NCBI GenBank assembly: GCA_000161775.1
Contig: GG704596.1
Coordinates: forward strand, 1,499,072-1,563,071
DNA: 64,000 bases
Reading direction: 5' to 3'
DNA from: Ruegeria lacuscaerulensis ITI-1157
GTDB taxonomy: Bacteria > Pseudomonadota > Alphaproteobacteria > Rhodobacterales > Rhodobacteraceae
Made by a program: the position numbers and the translations under genes. Under the pieces are notes generated by a model. It ran no database searches. It worked only from the letters and a program-made list of their open reading frames with translations, and was not told the DNA's origin. This document shows, piece by piece, positions 47,480 to 57,005 of this stretch (the stretch's first letter is position 1; each line of letters opens with the position of its first letter).

Positions 47480-48210
47480 TCCAGCCCCACCGTCATGTCA
47501 TCGTGGCCGGCCTCGGGCTGCGCCACATATGTCCCAATCAAACGATCCCAGATGGATAATGCAAAGCCATAATTGCTGTCATGTTCCCTGCGCAGCACCG
47601 AATGGTGAACCCGGTGCATGTCTGGCGTCACGATTATTTGGCGCAGAACCGCATCCACGGCGGTGGGCAATCGGATGTTCGAATGGTTGAACAAGGCGGT
47701 GCCGTTCAGCAGGATTTCGAAAAGGATGACCGCCAGCGCGCTGGGGCCCAGCAGGTAGACGAGGCCGATCTTCAGGCCCATCGACAAGGCGACCTCGATC
47801 GGATGAAATCTAACGGCCGTGGTAACGTCCATGTCACGGTCGGCATGATGGACACGGTGCAGGCGCCACAGGATCGGTACTTTGTGGGTGACCAGGTGCT
47901 GCGCCCAGATGGCAAAGTCGAGGATCAGAATGGACAGAGCCACCTCGACCCATGCAGGCCAATACAGGTGATTGAACAGGCCCCAGCCCTTCTGGCCCGC
48001 ATCCAGCGCCGCACCCACCGCCAACAGCGGCAGACCGATCGCCATGAGCCGCAGCACGGCTGTGTTCAGGAGGGTGATCGACAGATTGGTGAGCCACCTT
48101 TGCGACCGCCCGTACAAGCGAGGGCGGCGCGGTCGGAGTGCCTCGGCACTGGCGAAGATAATGAACAACCCCAGGAAAACGCCCAGGCGAATGACAATGC
48201 CGTATTCCAT
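47416..48210 (-). CDS. Sterol desaturase / fatty acid hydroxylase family protein
   Basis: The 264-residue integral membrane di-iron protein has three histidine boxes: HLVTH (about 113-117), HRVHH (about 126-130) and MHRVHH (about 204-209), plus FNHSN. About four membrane segments surround them. Family members hydroxylate lipids, carotenoids or sterols; the substrate is unknown. The downstream ferredoxin-like protein could supply electrons, which would make the pair a natural unit. Confidence 0.85.
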   Translation of the reverse strand: MEYGIVIRLGVFLGLFIIFASAEALRPRRPRLYGRSQRWLTNLSITLLNTAVLRLMAIGLPLLAVGAALDAGQKGWGLFNHLYWPAWVEVALSILILDFAIWAQHLVTHKVPILWRLHRVHHADRDMDVTTAVRFHPIEVALSMGLKIGLVYLLGPSALAVILFEILLNGTALFNHSNIRLPTAVDAVLRQIIVTPDMHRVHHSVLRREHDSNYGFALSIWDRLIGTYVAQPEAGHDDMTVGLEWQDDRPTKLGWSLALPFRRK

Positions 48211-48267
48211 ACATTCACAGTAGAGCATGTGACTGGAAATCACAAGTCCAACCGTGTCACGAAGCCG

Positions 48268-49131
48268 TCAGTCGGGGCGAATCAGCGAACCGGCGCCATG
48301 TTCGGTGAACAATTCCAGCAGCACGGCATTGGGGGCGCGGCCATCCAGAATGACCACGGCGCGCACGCCGCTGTGCAGCGCGTCCAGCGCGGTTTCGGTC
48401 TTGGGGATCATACCCCCTGCGATGGTGCCCTCGCGGGTCATTTCGCGGATCTGGCCAGCCTTCAACTCGGTCACGACCTCTCCTGCGGCGTTCTTGACGC
48501 CGGACACGTCCGTCAGCAGCAGCAGGCGATCGGCCTTTAGCGCCGAGGCAATTGCGCCGGCCGCGGTATCGCCGTTCACGTTGAACGTCTCGCCATTGCG
48601 GCCCGCACCAAGCGGAGCGATCACCGGGATCACGTCATGCGAGAACAGATCATGCAGGATCTTGGGGTTCATTTCAGCGGGTGTACCGACATAGCCCAGC
48701 GACGCGTCGGTTTGCTCACAGGTCATCAGGTTGGCATCCTTGCCCGACAGGCCAACGGCCGTTCCTCCCTGGGCATTGATGGCCTGCACGATGCGCTTGT
48801 TCACCACGCCGGACAAAACCATTTCGACGACTTCCACCGTGGCGGCATCGGTCACGCGCTTGCCGTTCACGAACTCGGACCGGATGTCGAGCTTTTCCAG
48901 CATCGCGTTGATCATCGGCCCGCCGCCATGCACGACAACCGGGTTCACGCCGACCTGACGCATCAGCACCACGTCGCGGGCAAAGCTCTCCATCGCTTCG
49001 TCGCTGCCCATGGCGTGCCCGCCCAGCTTGATCACGACGATCGCGCCGTCATAGCGCTGCAGATAGGGCAGGGCACTGTTGAGCGTGGCGGCGGTGGCTA
49101 TCCAATCCCGGTTCATGTCCTGTTTCTTCAT
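48268..49131 (-). CDS. argB: Acetylglutamate kinase
   Basis: The 287-residue enzyme phosphorylates N-acetyl-L-glutamate in arginine synthesis. [25 protein letters not shown] and [30 protein letters not shown] are family blocks. An N-terminal helix of the kind found in the hexameric, arginine-inhibited enzymes is present, so feedback control is likely. The ATG at 49131 is preferred over a longer frame. Other arg genes are not near. Confidence 0.96.
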   Translation of the reverse strand: MKKQDMNRDWIATAATLNSALPYLQRYDGAIVVIKLGGHAMGSDEAMESFARDVVLMRQVGVNPVVVHGGGPMINAMLEKLDIRSEFVNGKRVTDAATVEVVEMVLSGVVNKRIVQAINAQGGTAVGLSGKDANLMTCEQTDASLGYVGTPAEMNPKILHDLFSHDVIPVIAPLGAGRNGETFNVNGDTAAGAIASALKADRLLLLTDVSGVKNAAGEVVTELKAGQIREMTREGTIAGGMIPKTETALDALHSGVRAVVILDGRAPNAVLLELFTEHGAGSLIRPD

Positions 49132-49288
49132 GGCTGTCGTCCCTCTGGCCTTCCCTGTTAGGGCCTTTGGCCGGACCTGCCAAGCCCGGAACGGGACGGC
49201 CGCAGGATTTGTTGCGTGGCGCGCCAAAAAGGGGGACGCTGTCGCGCCACGCAACCGGGCGGCACCACGAGTGCGCCGCCCGAACCGG

Positions 49289-50692
49289 TCAGCTGAAGGC
49301 GCGCCGAACCGCGGGGATGTTGCTGACGATCAGCAGGTCGATGGCCAGCACCGCAAGCAGCGTCAGCCCGACCAGCGGAAAGGCCATGGCCGTGAACAGC
49401 CCGACCAGCACCGCGCTCTTCCAAAGGGGCATCTCGGCCGGCATCGGCGGCGCCGCCAGACGGCCGGCACCGGACGGCCTCCGTTTGATCCACATGACCA
49501 CGCCGGACACGCAGACAAAGATCACCGACAGGCAGAACACCACGTTCAGGACAAAGTTCCACAGACCCGCCAGACCCATATGCAGCGGAATACCCACCGC
49601 CATGGCCTTGCCCATCAGCGAGTAGTCCTGAAACCGCACGTCGGCCAGGATCTTGCCGGTGTACTGGTCGACATGGACGGTGCGGTCCTCGGTGGCGTCG
49701 GTCGAATCGCCGCTCATGCTGTCGCGGTTCAGGGTCCAGACGCCCGTGTCACCGTTGGGATAGGCGACACGGAACCGGTTCTGCATGCCCAGGGACTCAC
49801 CCAACGCAACCATCGCATCGATATTGACCGCAACGCCCGTTGGTACGCCGCCCACGCCCGCTTCCGAACCCGAGGCCGGCATCGGCGTCTGTTCCAGCGC
49901 CCAGGGCACGTCGTTCTGGCTGCCGTGGTTCATGCTGGCATGCAGGTCGTCCGACAGTGGGACGTCGTCCCATTTCTCGGCCGGAAAGCTGCTCCAGGCC
50001 TGCACGAACTTGCCGCCCCAGATCCCGGTCCACGACATGCCCGAGATCAGAAATCCGACCAGCAGAAGCGACATCCAGAACCCGGTGACCGCGTGCAGCG
50101 ATTTCCACAGGGCCCGGCCCCGCGCCCGCAGGTCGGGCAACAGCGCTGCCACCACGTTGTCGCGCGGCCACCACATGTAAAGGCCGGTGAACACCAGCAG
50201 CAGCGCCATCCCGGCCGCGATTTCCAGAATGCGGTCGCCGGTATCGCCCATCAGCAGGGTCGAGTGGATGTTGTCGGCCAGATCGTACCACCCCGCGCGA
50301 CGGTCCCAGACCTGGATCACCTCGCCGGAATACTGGTCGATCGCCACCATGCGCTGGCCGGTTTCGGCCTTGACGCGGAACACGGTTGCCAGATCCGGCG
50401 CCTTGGGGCCGATCCATTCGACCACGCGGCCCGGCACGCGGGCCTGCACCACATCGGCCAGTTCGGATGCGGGCATCGCCTGGCCCGTGATCTCGACCGC
50501 GATCTTTTCTCCGTCGCGGCCATCGGCTTGGGTAATGAACATCATCATCAGGCCGGTCACCGCCAGGATGATCAGGAAGGGGACAACAAAAAGCCCCGCA
50601 TAGAAGTGCCACCGCCAGGCGGCCCTATAGAATTTTTGCGCGTGCTCGCGCCGGGCCGCCTGCGCGACCCCGGTTTGGCTGTCTTGTGCCAT
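49289..50692 (-). CDS. PepSY-associated membrane protein
   Basis: The 467-residue protein has four or more membrane segments and the PepSY-TM layout: [22 protein letters not shown], a periplasmic domain with [75 protein letters not shown] and [17 protein letters not shown]. The histidines in WHF, HST, LHAVTG and LHMGL could bind haem. Related proteins are iron-regulated ferric-siderophore reductases. It follows the DUF2946-like gene on the same strand. Confidence 0.85.
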   Translation of the reverse strand: MAQDSQTGVAQAARREHAQKFYRAAWRWHFYAGLFVVPFLIILAVTGLMMMFITQADGRDGEKIAVEITGQAMPASELADVVQARVPGRVVEWIGPKAPDLATVFRVKAETGQRMVAIDQYSGEVIQVWDRRAGWYDLADNIHSTLLMGDTGDRILEIAAGMALLLVFTGLYMWWPRDNVVAALLPDLRARGRALWKSLHAVTGFWMSLLLVGFLISGMSWTGIWGGKFVQAWSSFPAEKWDDVPLSDDLHASMNHGSQNDVPWALEQTPMPASGSEAGVGGVPTGVAVNIDAMVALGESLGMQNRFRVAYPNGDTGVWTLNRDSMSGDSTDATEDRTVHVDQYTGKILADVRFQDYSLMGKAMAVGIPLHMGLAGLWNFVLNVVFCLSVIFVCVSGVVMWIKRRPSGAGRLAAPPMPAEMPLWKSAVLVGLFTAMAFPLVGLTLLAVLAIDLLIVSNIPAVRRAFS

Positions 50693-50758
50693 TTCAGTCT
50701 CCAGAAATTCGGAACATCCCCGGCCGGTCGGCCGAGGTTTCAGGTCTTGTTCACGGGT

Positions 50759-51124
50759 TCAGGAGAGGTGGGGCGGACCCCGGGCATCGTACCGGGCGTA
50801 AAAGCCCGCGCTGCGATGGGTGAAATCCACATGCGCCCAACGCGCGGCAATCGGCCAGTCGGCCGGCAGCGCTGCGCCCACTTCGGGCAATTGGGTTGCC
50901 AGTTTCACCCCGCCATAGGGGCAGGCGCTGCGTTCGTCGGTTTCGTCGTGGTCCGGGGCGTGCTCGTCCGGGTCGATCCAGCGCTCGACCGGGCCGTCGC
51001 CGGTGCAGATTACCATCAGAATCGCCCCGTCCGAGTTGCGCGTGGGCATCCAGCCCATCGGGATCGCACCGGATACCATCACGGCAACCAGCGTCAGAAC
51101 CGATATGACGCGCAGCAATATCAT
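50759..51124 (-). CDS. DUF2946-like small membrane-anchored protein
   Basis: The 121 residues have one N-terminal hydrophobic segment (ILLRVISVLTLVAVMVSGAIPMGW), then a His/Asp/Glu-rich stretch (DEHAPDHDETDE) with SACPYGGV, and the C-terminal ARGPP typical of DUF2946 proteins. These often lie near TonB receptors or metal genes. Together with the PepSY gene just downstream it suggests a metal-related role. It overlaps engB by four bases. Confidence 0.7.
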   Translation of the reverse strand: MILLRVISVLTLVAVMVSGAIPMGWMPTRNSDGAILMVICTGDGPVERWIDPDEHAPDHDETDERSACPYGGVKLATQLPEVGAALPADWPIAARWAHVDFTHRSAGFYARYDARGPPHLS

Positions 51125-51774
51125 TCCAGATTGGCGATAATCGAACGCAGCGTCGGGATGCCGTCGCCCTTTTCGGACGAGGTCAGCACGATCTCGGGAT
51201 AGGCGGCGGGGTGCTTGGACAAGGCGCCGCGCACCTGTCCCAGAACCTTTTCGCGGTCCTTGGCCTTGACCTTGTCGGCCTTGGTCATCACGCATTGAAA
51301 GGTCACGGCGCTGGTGTCCAGCAGCTTCATGATCTCGTCATCCACGGGTTTCACGCCGTGGCGGGAATCGATCAGCACGAAGGCCCGGCGCAGGGTCTGT
51401 CGTCCGCTCAGATACTGTTTCAGCAGGCGCTGCCATTTCTCGACCACCTTGACCGGCGCATTGGCATAGCCATAGCCGGGCAGGTCAACCAGATACAGGT
51501 CGGGTCCTTGGGTGAAGAAGTTGATCTCTTGCGTGCGGCCCGGCGTGTTCGAGGCGCGGGCCAACCCCTTGGTGCCGGTCAGAGCGTTGATCAGGCTGGA
51601 CTTGCCCACGTTCGACCGGCCGGCGAAACAGACCTCCAGCCGGTCGGGGGCGGGCAGTCCGTTCATCGCCACCACGCCCTTGACGAATTCGGACGGCCCG
51701 GCAAACAGCTTGCGGCCTTTTTCCAGGGCGAACGCGTCCGGCTCAGGGGCCAGGGGGAAAGCCAAACTATTCAT
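51121..51774 (-). CDS. engB: Ribosome biogenesis GTPase EngB (YsxC/YihA)
   Basis: The 217-residue GTPase has P-loop GRSNVGKSSLINAL (about 52-65), switch NTPGRTQEINFF, DLPGYGYA and TKADK. EngB helps late 50S assembly and is often essential. It overlaps both neighbours by four bases in the yidC-MOSC-engB-DUF2946 string. Confidence 0.96.
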   Translation of the reverse strand: MNSLAFPLAPEPDAFALEKGRKLFAGPSEFVKGVVAMNGLPAPDRLEVCFAGRSNVGKSSLINALTGTKGLARASNTPGRTQEINFFTQGPDLYLVDLPGYGYANAPVKVVEKWQRLLKQYLSGRQTLRRAFVLIDSRHGVKPVDDEIMKLLDTSAVTFQCVMTKADKVKAKDREKVLGQVRGALSKHPAAYPEIVLTSSEKGDGIPTLRSIIANLE

Positions 51775-52508
51775 AGAACCTGTACCTTGTCACCGCGTTT
51801 GATCGTGCCGCCGCGGACCACGGTCGCATAGACTCCGAAATCCTGATGATCCCAGCTGCGCAGTGCGCCCAGCGTGTCGGCGTCGCGCTGGCCGGTTTCG
51901 GGATTGGCGGTGGTTGCCAGACAGCGCGTGATCCGTTCCTTGACATGCAAGACAGCCTCGCCGATCCGGACCTCGCGATCCAGCCAGTCGAACTCCTCCC
52001 ACAGGGGCAGGCCGTCGAACCAGATGTTGCCTCGCCAACGACATATCGACAGCTTGCGGCCCAACCGTTGCTCGACCGCGCGGTGCGAGGCCATGTTGCA
52101 AAGGCTGATCGACGGGTAGTCGCTGTCGGTCATGCCTCGCCCGGGAACGCGGACGATCCGCACCGAGGATGCACGGTCGGTGGGCATCAGCGGGCGGACC
52201 CAATCCAGGAACAGATCCTGCTGGGTGTCCGGGCGAAAGGTCAGATCGGGCCGATCCGGGTGGCTGAGGGTCACGCGATCCCCGTCCAGCACGGCCGAGA
52301 TCGCCATCAGGCGGGGCGCCTTCGAGCCGCGGCTGAAATTGGCGCAGGGCACCCATTCGGAACCGTCAGCTTTGGACATTTCGTGCGCCACGGCCCAAAC
52401 GCGATCCCCGGGCATGGTCTGCCCGGGGATGAGGGTGACTTCGGGCAGGGCTTCCCTGCCGTGGCTCTTGATCGGATGCCGCCAGATTTCGATGACGGCC
52501 CCGGTCAT
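51771..52508 (-). CDS. MOSC domain protein
   Basis: The 245-residue protein has an N-terminal beta-barrel (IEIWRHPIKSHGREAL) and a MOSC core (SICRWRGNIWFDGLPLWEEFDW and ERITRCLATTANPETGQRD), with the conserved cysteine in TRCLAT. MOSC proteins handle sulfur for the Mo cofactor or serve in amidoxime reduction. It overlaps yidC and engB by four bases each, a gene order seen in other Rhodobacterales. Confidence 0.88.
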   Translation of the reverse strand: MTGAVIEIWRHPIKSHGREALPEVTLIPGQTMPGDRVWAVAHEMSKADGSEWVPCANFSRGSKAPRLMAISAVLDGDRVTLSHPDRPDLTFRPDTQQDLFLDWVRPLMPTDRASSVRIVRVPGRGMTDSDYPSISLCNMASHRAVEQRLGRKLSICRWRGNIWFDGLPLWEEFDWLDREVRIGEAVLHVKERITRCLATTANPETGQRDADTLGALRSWDHQDFGVYATVVRGGTIKRGDKVQVL

Positions 52509-54334
52509 TTGTCGTCCGTCTTCGGTGTCCGCTTGAAGCTGGACATTATGTTGCCGAATACGTCAGGCTTATAGCCCTGGCTTCGCATGATCAGATACTG
52601 CTGGGTGAACGTGATCGTGTTGTTCGCGATCCAGTAGATCACCAGCCCGCTGGCGAAGCTGCCCAGCATGAACATGAAGACCCAAGGCATCCAGGCAAAG
52701 ATCATGGCCTGGGTCGGATCGGTGGGTGCCGGGTTCAGCTTTTGCTGCAGCCACATCGAGATACCCAGCAACAGCGGCAGAATCCCGATGAAGATGGTCG
52801 CCATCAGGGTGCCCGGCTCGGGGCCGGCCCAAGGCAGCAGCCCGAACAGGTTCATGATCGAGGTCGGGTCCGGCGCGCTCAGATCGCGGAACGGGCCGAA
52901 CCAGGGCGCGTGGCGCAATTCGATGGTGACGAAGATCACCTTGTACAGCGAGAAGAAGATCGGGATCTGCAGCAGGATCGGCAGACAGCCGGCGGCCGGG
53001 TTTACCTTTTCCTTCTTGTACAGCTCCATCATGCCCTGCTGCATCTTTTGACGGTCGTCGCCTGCCGCCTCTTTAAGGGCTTCCATCTGGGGCTGAAGCT
53101 CTTTCATCTTGGCCATCGAGACGTAGGACTTGAAGGCCAGCGGGAACAGAATCGCCTTGATGATCAGGGTCAGGCCGATGATCGACCAACCCATGTTGCC
53201 GATCAGGGCGTTGATGTTGTGCAGCAGCCAGAAGATCGGCTTGGTCAGGAAGAAGAACCAGCCCCAATCGATGCTGTCGATGAATTTCTGTACGCCCTGC
53301 GCCTGGTATTCGCGGATGGTTTCCCATTCCTTCGCGCCGGCAAACAGCCGGGTCTTGACCTGGGCGGTTTCCCCGGGCGCAACCGTCAACGTCGGCAGGA
53401 CGGTTTCGGTCTGGTAGATCTTGCGGCGGGAGTCGTATTTTGCGGCGGCCTTGAAGGGCGAGCCCGGCTCGGGGATCAGCGTGGTCATCCAGTAGTGATC
53501 GGTAAAACCGATCCAGCCGTTTTCCTTGACCTGGTAAACCTCGGCCTGGGCCCGTTCGTTCGGGTCGATGTCAAAGTCCCGCACGTCATCGTATTTGACT
53601 TCGGTCAGCGTCCCATCGGCCATGCCGATCACGCCTTCGTGCAGAATGAAAAAGTTCTTCAACCCTGGCAGATCGCCGTCCTCACCCATGCCGTGCCGGG
53701 CTAGGATTCCGTAGGGTGCCATGCCGATCTCGGCCTGGGTGGCATTCTCGACCGACTGGGTCACGGTGAACATGTAGTCTTCGTCCACCGCGATGGTGCG
53801 CCGGAAGGTCAGGCCGTTGCCGTTGTCCCACTTGAGCGTGACCGGGCTGTCCACACCCAGGGTTTCGCCGCTTTCGATGTTCCACAAGGTGTTCGGACCG
53901 GGCACGTCTGCGCCCGAGAGTCCGGCACCGGGCGCCCAGCCATACAACGCATAATAGGCGGAATCCGAGCCGACCGGCGACAGAAGTTCGACGATGGGCG
54001 CGTCGTCTTCAAGCGAGACCTTGTAGTCCTTCAGATACAGCTCATCGACCCGACCACCCGACAGCGAAAGGCTGCCCGTCAGGCGCGGGGTGTCGATCTC
54101 GACCCGTGGCACGTCCGACACCGGCTGTGCCTCGGTCGCTTCCGTTGCCGCATCCCCGACAACTGAGGGCTCTGCAGCGTTGGGCGTTTGGATCTCGTCG
54201 CCTTCGGTTGCGCTGATTGCGGTCTGATCCTGAAGTGTCGTCGGTTCCGGCGGAGGGAACAGCACGAACCAAACAAGGATCACGAGAAAGCTGAGCGCGG
54301 TTGCAAGGATGAGATTCTTGTTCTGATCGTCCAT
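52505..54334 (-). CDS. yidC: Membrane protein insertase YidC
   Basis: The 609-residue insertase has an N-terminal anchor (LILATALSFLVILVWFVLF), a large periplasmic domain (about 60-340), and the five-helix core from WGWFFFLTKPIFWLLHNINALIGNMGWSII to FMLGSFASGLVIYWIANN. The hydrophilic cytoplasmic loop MKELQPQMEALKE and the groove arginine are present. It inserts and folds inner-membrane proteins, alone or with SecY. First gene of a minus-strand string. Confidence 0.97.
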   Translation of the reverse strand: MDDQNKNLILATALSFLVILVWFVLFPPPEPTTLQDQTAISATEGDEIQTPNAAEPSVVGDAATEATEAQPVSDVPRVEIDTPRLTGSLSLSGGRVDELYLKDYKVSLEDDAPIVELLSPVGSDSAYYALYGWAPGAGLSGADVPGPNTLWNIESGETLGVDSPVTLKWDNGNGLTFRRTIAVDEDYMFTVTQSVENATQAEIGMAPYGILARHGMGEDGDLPGLKNFFILHEGVIGMADGTLTEVKYDDVRDFDIDPNERAQAEVYQVKENGWIGFTDHYWMTTLIPEPGSPFKAAAKYDSRRKIYQTETVLPTLTVAPGETAQVKTRLFAGAKEWETIREYQAQGVQKFIDSIDWGWFFFLTKPIFWLLHNINALIGNMGWSIIGLTLIIKAILFPLAFKSYVSMAKMKELQPQMEALKEAAGDDRQKMQQGMMELYKKEKVNPAAGCLPILLQIPIFFSLYKVIFVTIELRHAPWFGPFRDLSAPDPTSIMNLFGLLPWAGPEPGTLMATIFIGILPLLLGISMWLQQKLNPAPTDPTQAMIFAWMPWVFMFMLGSFASGLVIYWIANNTITFTQQYLIMRSQGYKPDVFGNIMSSFKRTPKTDDK

Positions 54335-54372
54335 CGGGGACAGCCACCTTGAGCAGTGAAAGACACCGCAGG

Positions 54373-54401
54373 GTTCAACAGAGTGCAGCCCGAAAGGTCA
54401 A
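54373..54401 (-). promoter_or_regulatory. Candidate promoter of yidC
   Basis: On the minus strand TTGACC (54401-54396), 17 bases, TTGAAC (54378-54373), about 40 bases before yidC. The -35 is good, the -10 poor. Confidence 0.4.
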
Positions 54402-54450
54402 GCGGAATCGCCCTTGATTTCATCCCTCAGAGGCGGAGCGAGCGGCAATA

Positions 54451-56001
54451 TTAGCAACTACCGTCCATTTTGCCCGGGATTTTCGGCGTGTTTCTCAGCC
54501 CGATGCGATGGCTTGTGATCCAGTCCAAGGTTTTTTCGAACGGCATTGGCTTGGCGATGGCGAAACCCTGAACATAGTTGCTGCCGAGTTGCGCCATCAT
54601 GGCATGCTCGCCGGGTGTCTCAACGCCTTCCGCCAAGGTTTCGAGGTTCAACCGCTCGGCCATGGTCAAGATTGCGCTGACCAGTTGCCGCTGATCGGGG
54701 TCTCGGTCAGACCGGGATACGAAAGATCGGTCGATCTTGATCCTTTTGACGTCGAACCGCTTGATCGAGGCGAATGAAGAATGACCGGTTCCGAAGTCGT
54801 CCAGATCTATGCAGCACCCCATGGCCGATATCTGCGATACGTTGCGGCTGATGACGTCGTCCGGACAACGCGAAACGACGGTCTCCAGGATTTCTACTGA
54901 CAGCCGGTCGGGTGTCAGGTCGAACTGGTCCAACTCCCATTTGAGGCGGTCGACCAATGTCGGATCGCGCAGTTCTTCCGAGGAGAAATTTATACCCACC
55001 CGAGGGATCACTGCGCCAGCCCGGTCCCAGTCGCGCATCGCCGAAAAGGCATGATGGCGAATAGCCTGACCCAAACGAACCAAAAGCTTGGATTGCTCGG
55101 CGAAAGGCAGAAACACCTGCGGACTCAGAACGCCCTTTTGAGGATGTTCCCAACGCGCCAGAGCCTCAAAACCGGTCACATCACCCGTGTCGGTTGATAC
55201 TTGCGGCTGAAACCAAGGCCGGATTTCACCCCCGTCCAACGCGACTTCGAATTCCTTGCGCAGGTTGACATGCACCTGAACCCGCCGCCGCGTAGCCTCG
55301 GAATAGGCGCGGATCGTCGAGGGCCCGTTGCGCTGCGCCTCGGATAACGCGGCCCGGGCGGCTTCGATCCAGTCGCGCGAGGTCTCATCCGAGACGGTGG
55401 AATGCAGGCAAAACCCCGCCGAACAGGACAGGTACAGGCTGGCGTTGTTCAGAGGGATCGGCTCCTCCGCTGTGCCTTGGATGCGCCCCGATGTCTGGAT
55501 GCAGCTTTCAAGGTTCAGATGGCGCGACGGGCGCAAGCCGATCAGGAAGGTATTCCGCGACAGGCGTGTCGCGATATCGCCGGTTCGGATCACCGACAGG
55601 ATTCGATCGCAGAACCGTGCCGCGATATAGTCCGCAGCGGCGGCGCCGTGCAGGTCTTCGACTTCGTCGAAATCGTCGAGTGCCACGACGATGCAGGCCG
55701 CATCCTCACCAGATGCCCGCGACGCGCTGAATAGATTTTCCATCTCGGCATAGAAGGCTTCTCGGGGGAGCAGTCCCGAAGGTCGCATTTGCGGCCCCCT
55801 GTGGGCGCTTGTCCCTGAATTCAGCCGGTGCGCGGCCGAAAACAGCATTGGCAATCCCAGGGCAACAACAACCAACGCAGTCTCGCCGCCAAGCCAGAAA
55901 GCAGCCAGGCACGATGCGGGTACAAATGCCAGTACCTGCGGCATTGCGAGAACGGTCAGCAGAGCATTTTGAAATCTCTGGAGTGAGAGCCTTTTCAGCA
56001 T
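54451..56001 (-). CDS. EAL-domain protein with degenerate GGDEF
   Basis: About 516 residues. Two N-terminal membrane helices (about 15-55) lead to a GGDEF-like domain whose signature is lost (RLSRNTFLIGL in its place), so no diguanylate cyclase activity is expected. The C-terminal EAL domain keeps FEALARW, ILETVV, DDFGTGHSSF, KIDRSFV and AEGVET, so c-di-GMP hydrolysis is likely. The start MLKRLSLQRFQNALL at 56001 is preferred. It stands between ttcA and yidC. Confidence 0.9.
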   Translation of the reverse strand: MLKRLSLQRFQNALLTVLAMPQVLAFVPASCLAAFWLGGETALVVVALGLPMLFSAAHRLNSGTSAHRGPQMRPSGLLPREAFYAEMENLFSASRASGEDAACIVVALDDFDEVEDLHGAAAADYIAARFCDRILSVIRTGDIATRLSRNTFLIGLRPSRHLNLESCIQTSGRIQGTAEEPIPLNNASLYLSCSAGFCLHSTVSDETSRDWIEAARAALSEAQRNGPSTIRAYSEATRRRVQVHVNLRKEFEVALDGGEIRPWFQPQVSTDTGDVTGFEALARWEHPQKGVLSPQVFLPFAEQSKLLVRLGQAIRHHAFSAMRDWDRAGAVIPRVGINFSSEELRDPTLVDRLKWELDQFDLTPDRLSVEILETVVSRCPDDVISRNVSQISAMGCCIDLDDFGTGHSSFASIKRFDVKRIKIDRSFVSRSDRDPDQRQLVSAILTMAERLNLETLAEGVETPGEHAMMAQLGSNYVQGFAIAKPMPFEKTLDWITSHRIGLRNTPKIPGKMDGSC

Positions 56002-56069
56002 CGATTCCGGCCTTCCAATTGGGCGAACTGCGTCCAATCGGAGGCTAGGAAATCATTCTGAGTCAGACG

Positions 56070-56963
56070 TTAACGCAGAAGCGGAATTTCTTCCGAATTT
56101 TCGCCGTTTTTGCCGGGGTCCAGCATCAGGCCGGCAAAATCGAAAAGTTTCGAGTCCAGAAGGTGCGAGGGCCGGGCATTGGTCAGCGCGCGGAACATCA
56201 CCTGCCTGCGGCCGGGACTGTTCTTTTCCCATTGGTCCAGAATCTGTTTGACCTGCTGGCGTTGCAGGCCGTCCTGACTGCCGCAGAGGTCGCAGGGGAT
56301 GATCGGATAGTTCATCGCCTTGGCGAATTTCTCGCAATCGGCCTCGGCCACATGGGCCAGCGGGCGATAGACGAACAGGTCGCCTTCTTCGTTCACCAGT
56401 TTCGGCGGCATGGTCGCCAGACGGCCGCCGTGGAACAGGTTCATGAAGAAGGTTTCCAGAATGTCATCGCGGTGATGCCCCAGCACCACGGCCGAGCATC
56501 CTTCCTCGCGCGCGATCCGGTACAGGTTGCCGCGGCGCAGACGCGAGCACAGGGCGCAATAGGTGCGCCCCTGCGGCACCTTGTCGACCACGATGGAATA
56601 GGTGTCCTGATACTCGATCCGGTGCGGCACGCCCATGCGTTCCAGAAACTCGGGCAGCACGGTGGCCGGAAAGCCCGGCTGCCCCTGATCCAGATTGCAG
56701 GCCAGCAGGTCCACGGGCAGCAGGCCGCGCCATTTCAGCTCGTACAGAACGGCCAGCAGGGTATAGCTGTCCTTGCCGCCCGACAGGCAGACCAGCCAGC
56801 GCGGCGGTTTGCCGTCCTTGTCGTGGGCCGACGGGTCGACCATGCCGTATTGCTCGATCGCCTCGCGCGTCTGGCGCACGATGCGTTTGCGCAGCTTCTT
56901 GAACTCGGTGGTCGAGGGCGCACCGGCAAACAGCGGATGGATATCGTCGGCTTCGTCGAACAT
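56070..56963 (-). CDS. ttcA: tRNA 2-thiocytidine biosynthesis protein
   Basis: The 297-residue ATP-dependent enzyme thiolates C32 of certain tRNAs. The PP-loop [10 protein letters not shown] is at 61-70. The paired cysteine motifs, [10 protein letters not shown] and CDLCG, bind the Fe-S cluster. The TtcA block [23 protein letters not shown] confirms the assignment over TilS. It lies between the acyl-CoA dehydrogenase and EAL genes on the same strand. Confidence 0.95.
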   Translation of the reverse strand: MFDEADDIHPLFAGAPSTTEFKKLRKRIVRQTREAIEQYGMVDPSAHDKDGKPPRWLVCLSGGKDSYTLLAVLYELKWRGLLPVDLLACNLDQGQPGFPATVLPEFLERMGVPHRIEYQDTYSIVVDKVPQGRTYCALCSRLRRGNLYRIAREEGCSAVVLGHHRDDILETFFMNLFHGGRLATMPPKLVNEEGDLFVYRPLAHVAEADCEKFAKAMNYPIIPCDLCGSQDGLQRQQVKQILDQWEKNSPGRRQVMFRALTNARPSHLLDSKLFDFAGLMLDPGKNGENSEEIPLLR

Positions 56964-57005
56964 GCGCAGCCCCTACCGCAGATGCGCCGGCCGGGCAAGG
57001 CCCGC

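Noticed and set aside
49079..51202. Plus-strand open frame of about 700 codons opposite argB and the PepSY gene
   Set aside because: Composition (His-, Gln-, Arg-rich, low complexity) is typical of a shadow; the minus-strand genes are clear family members.
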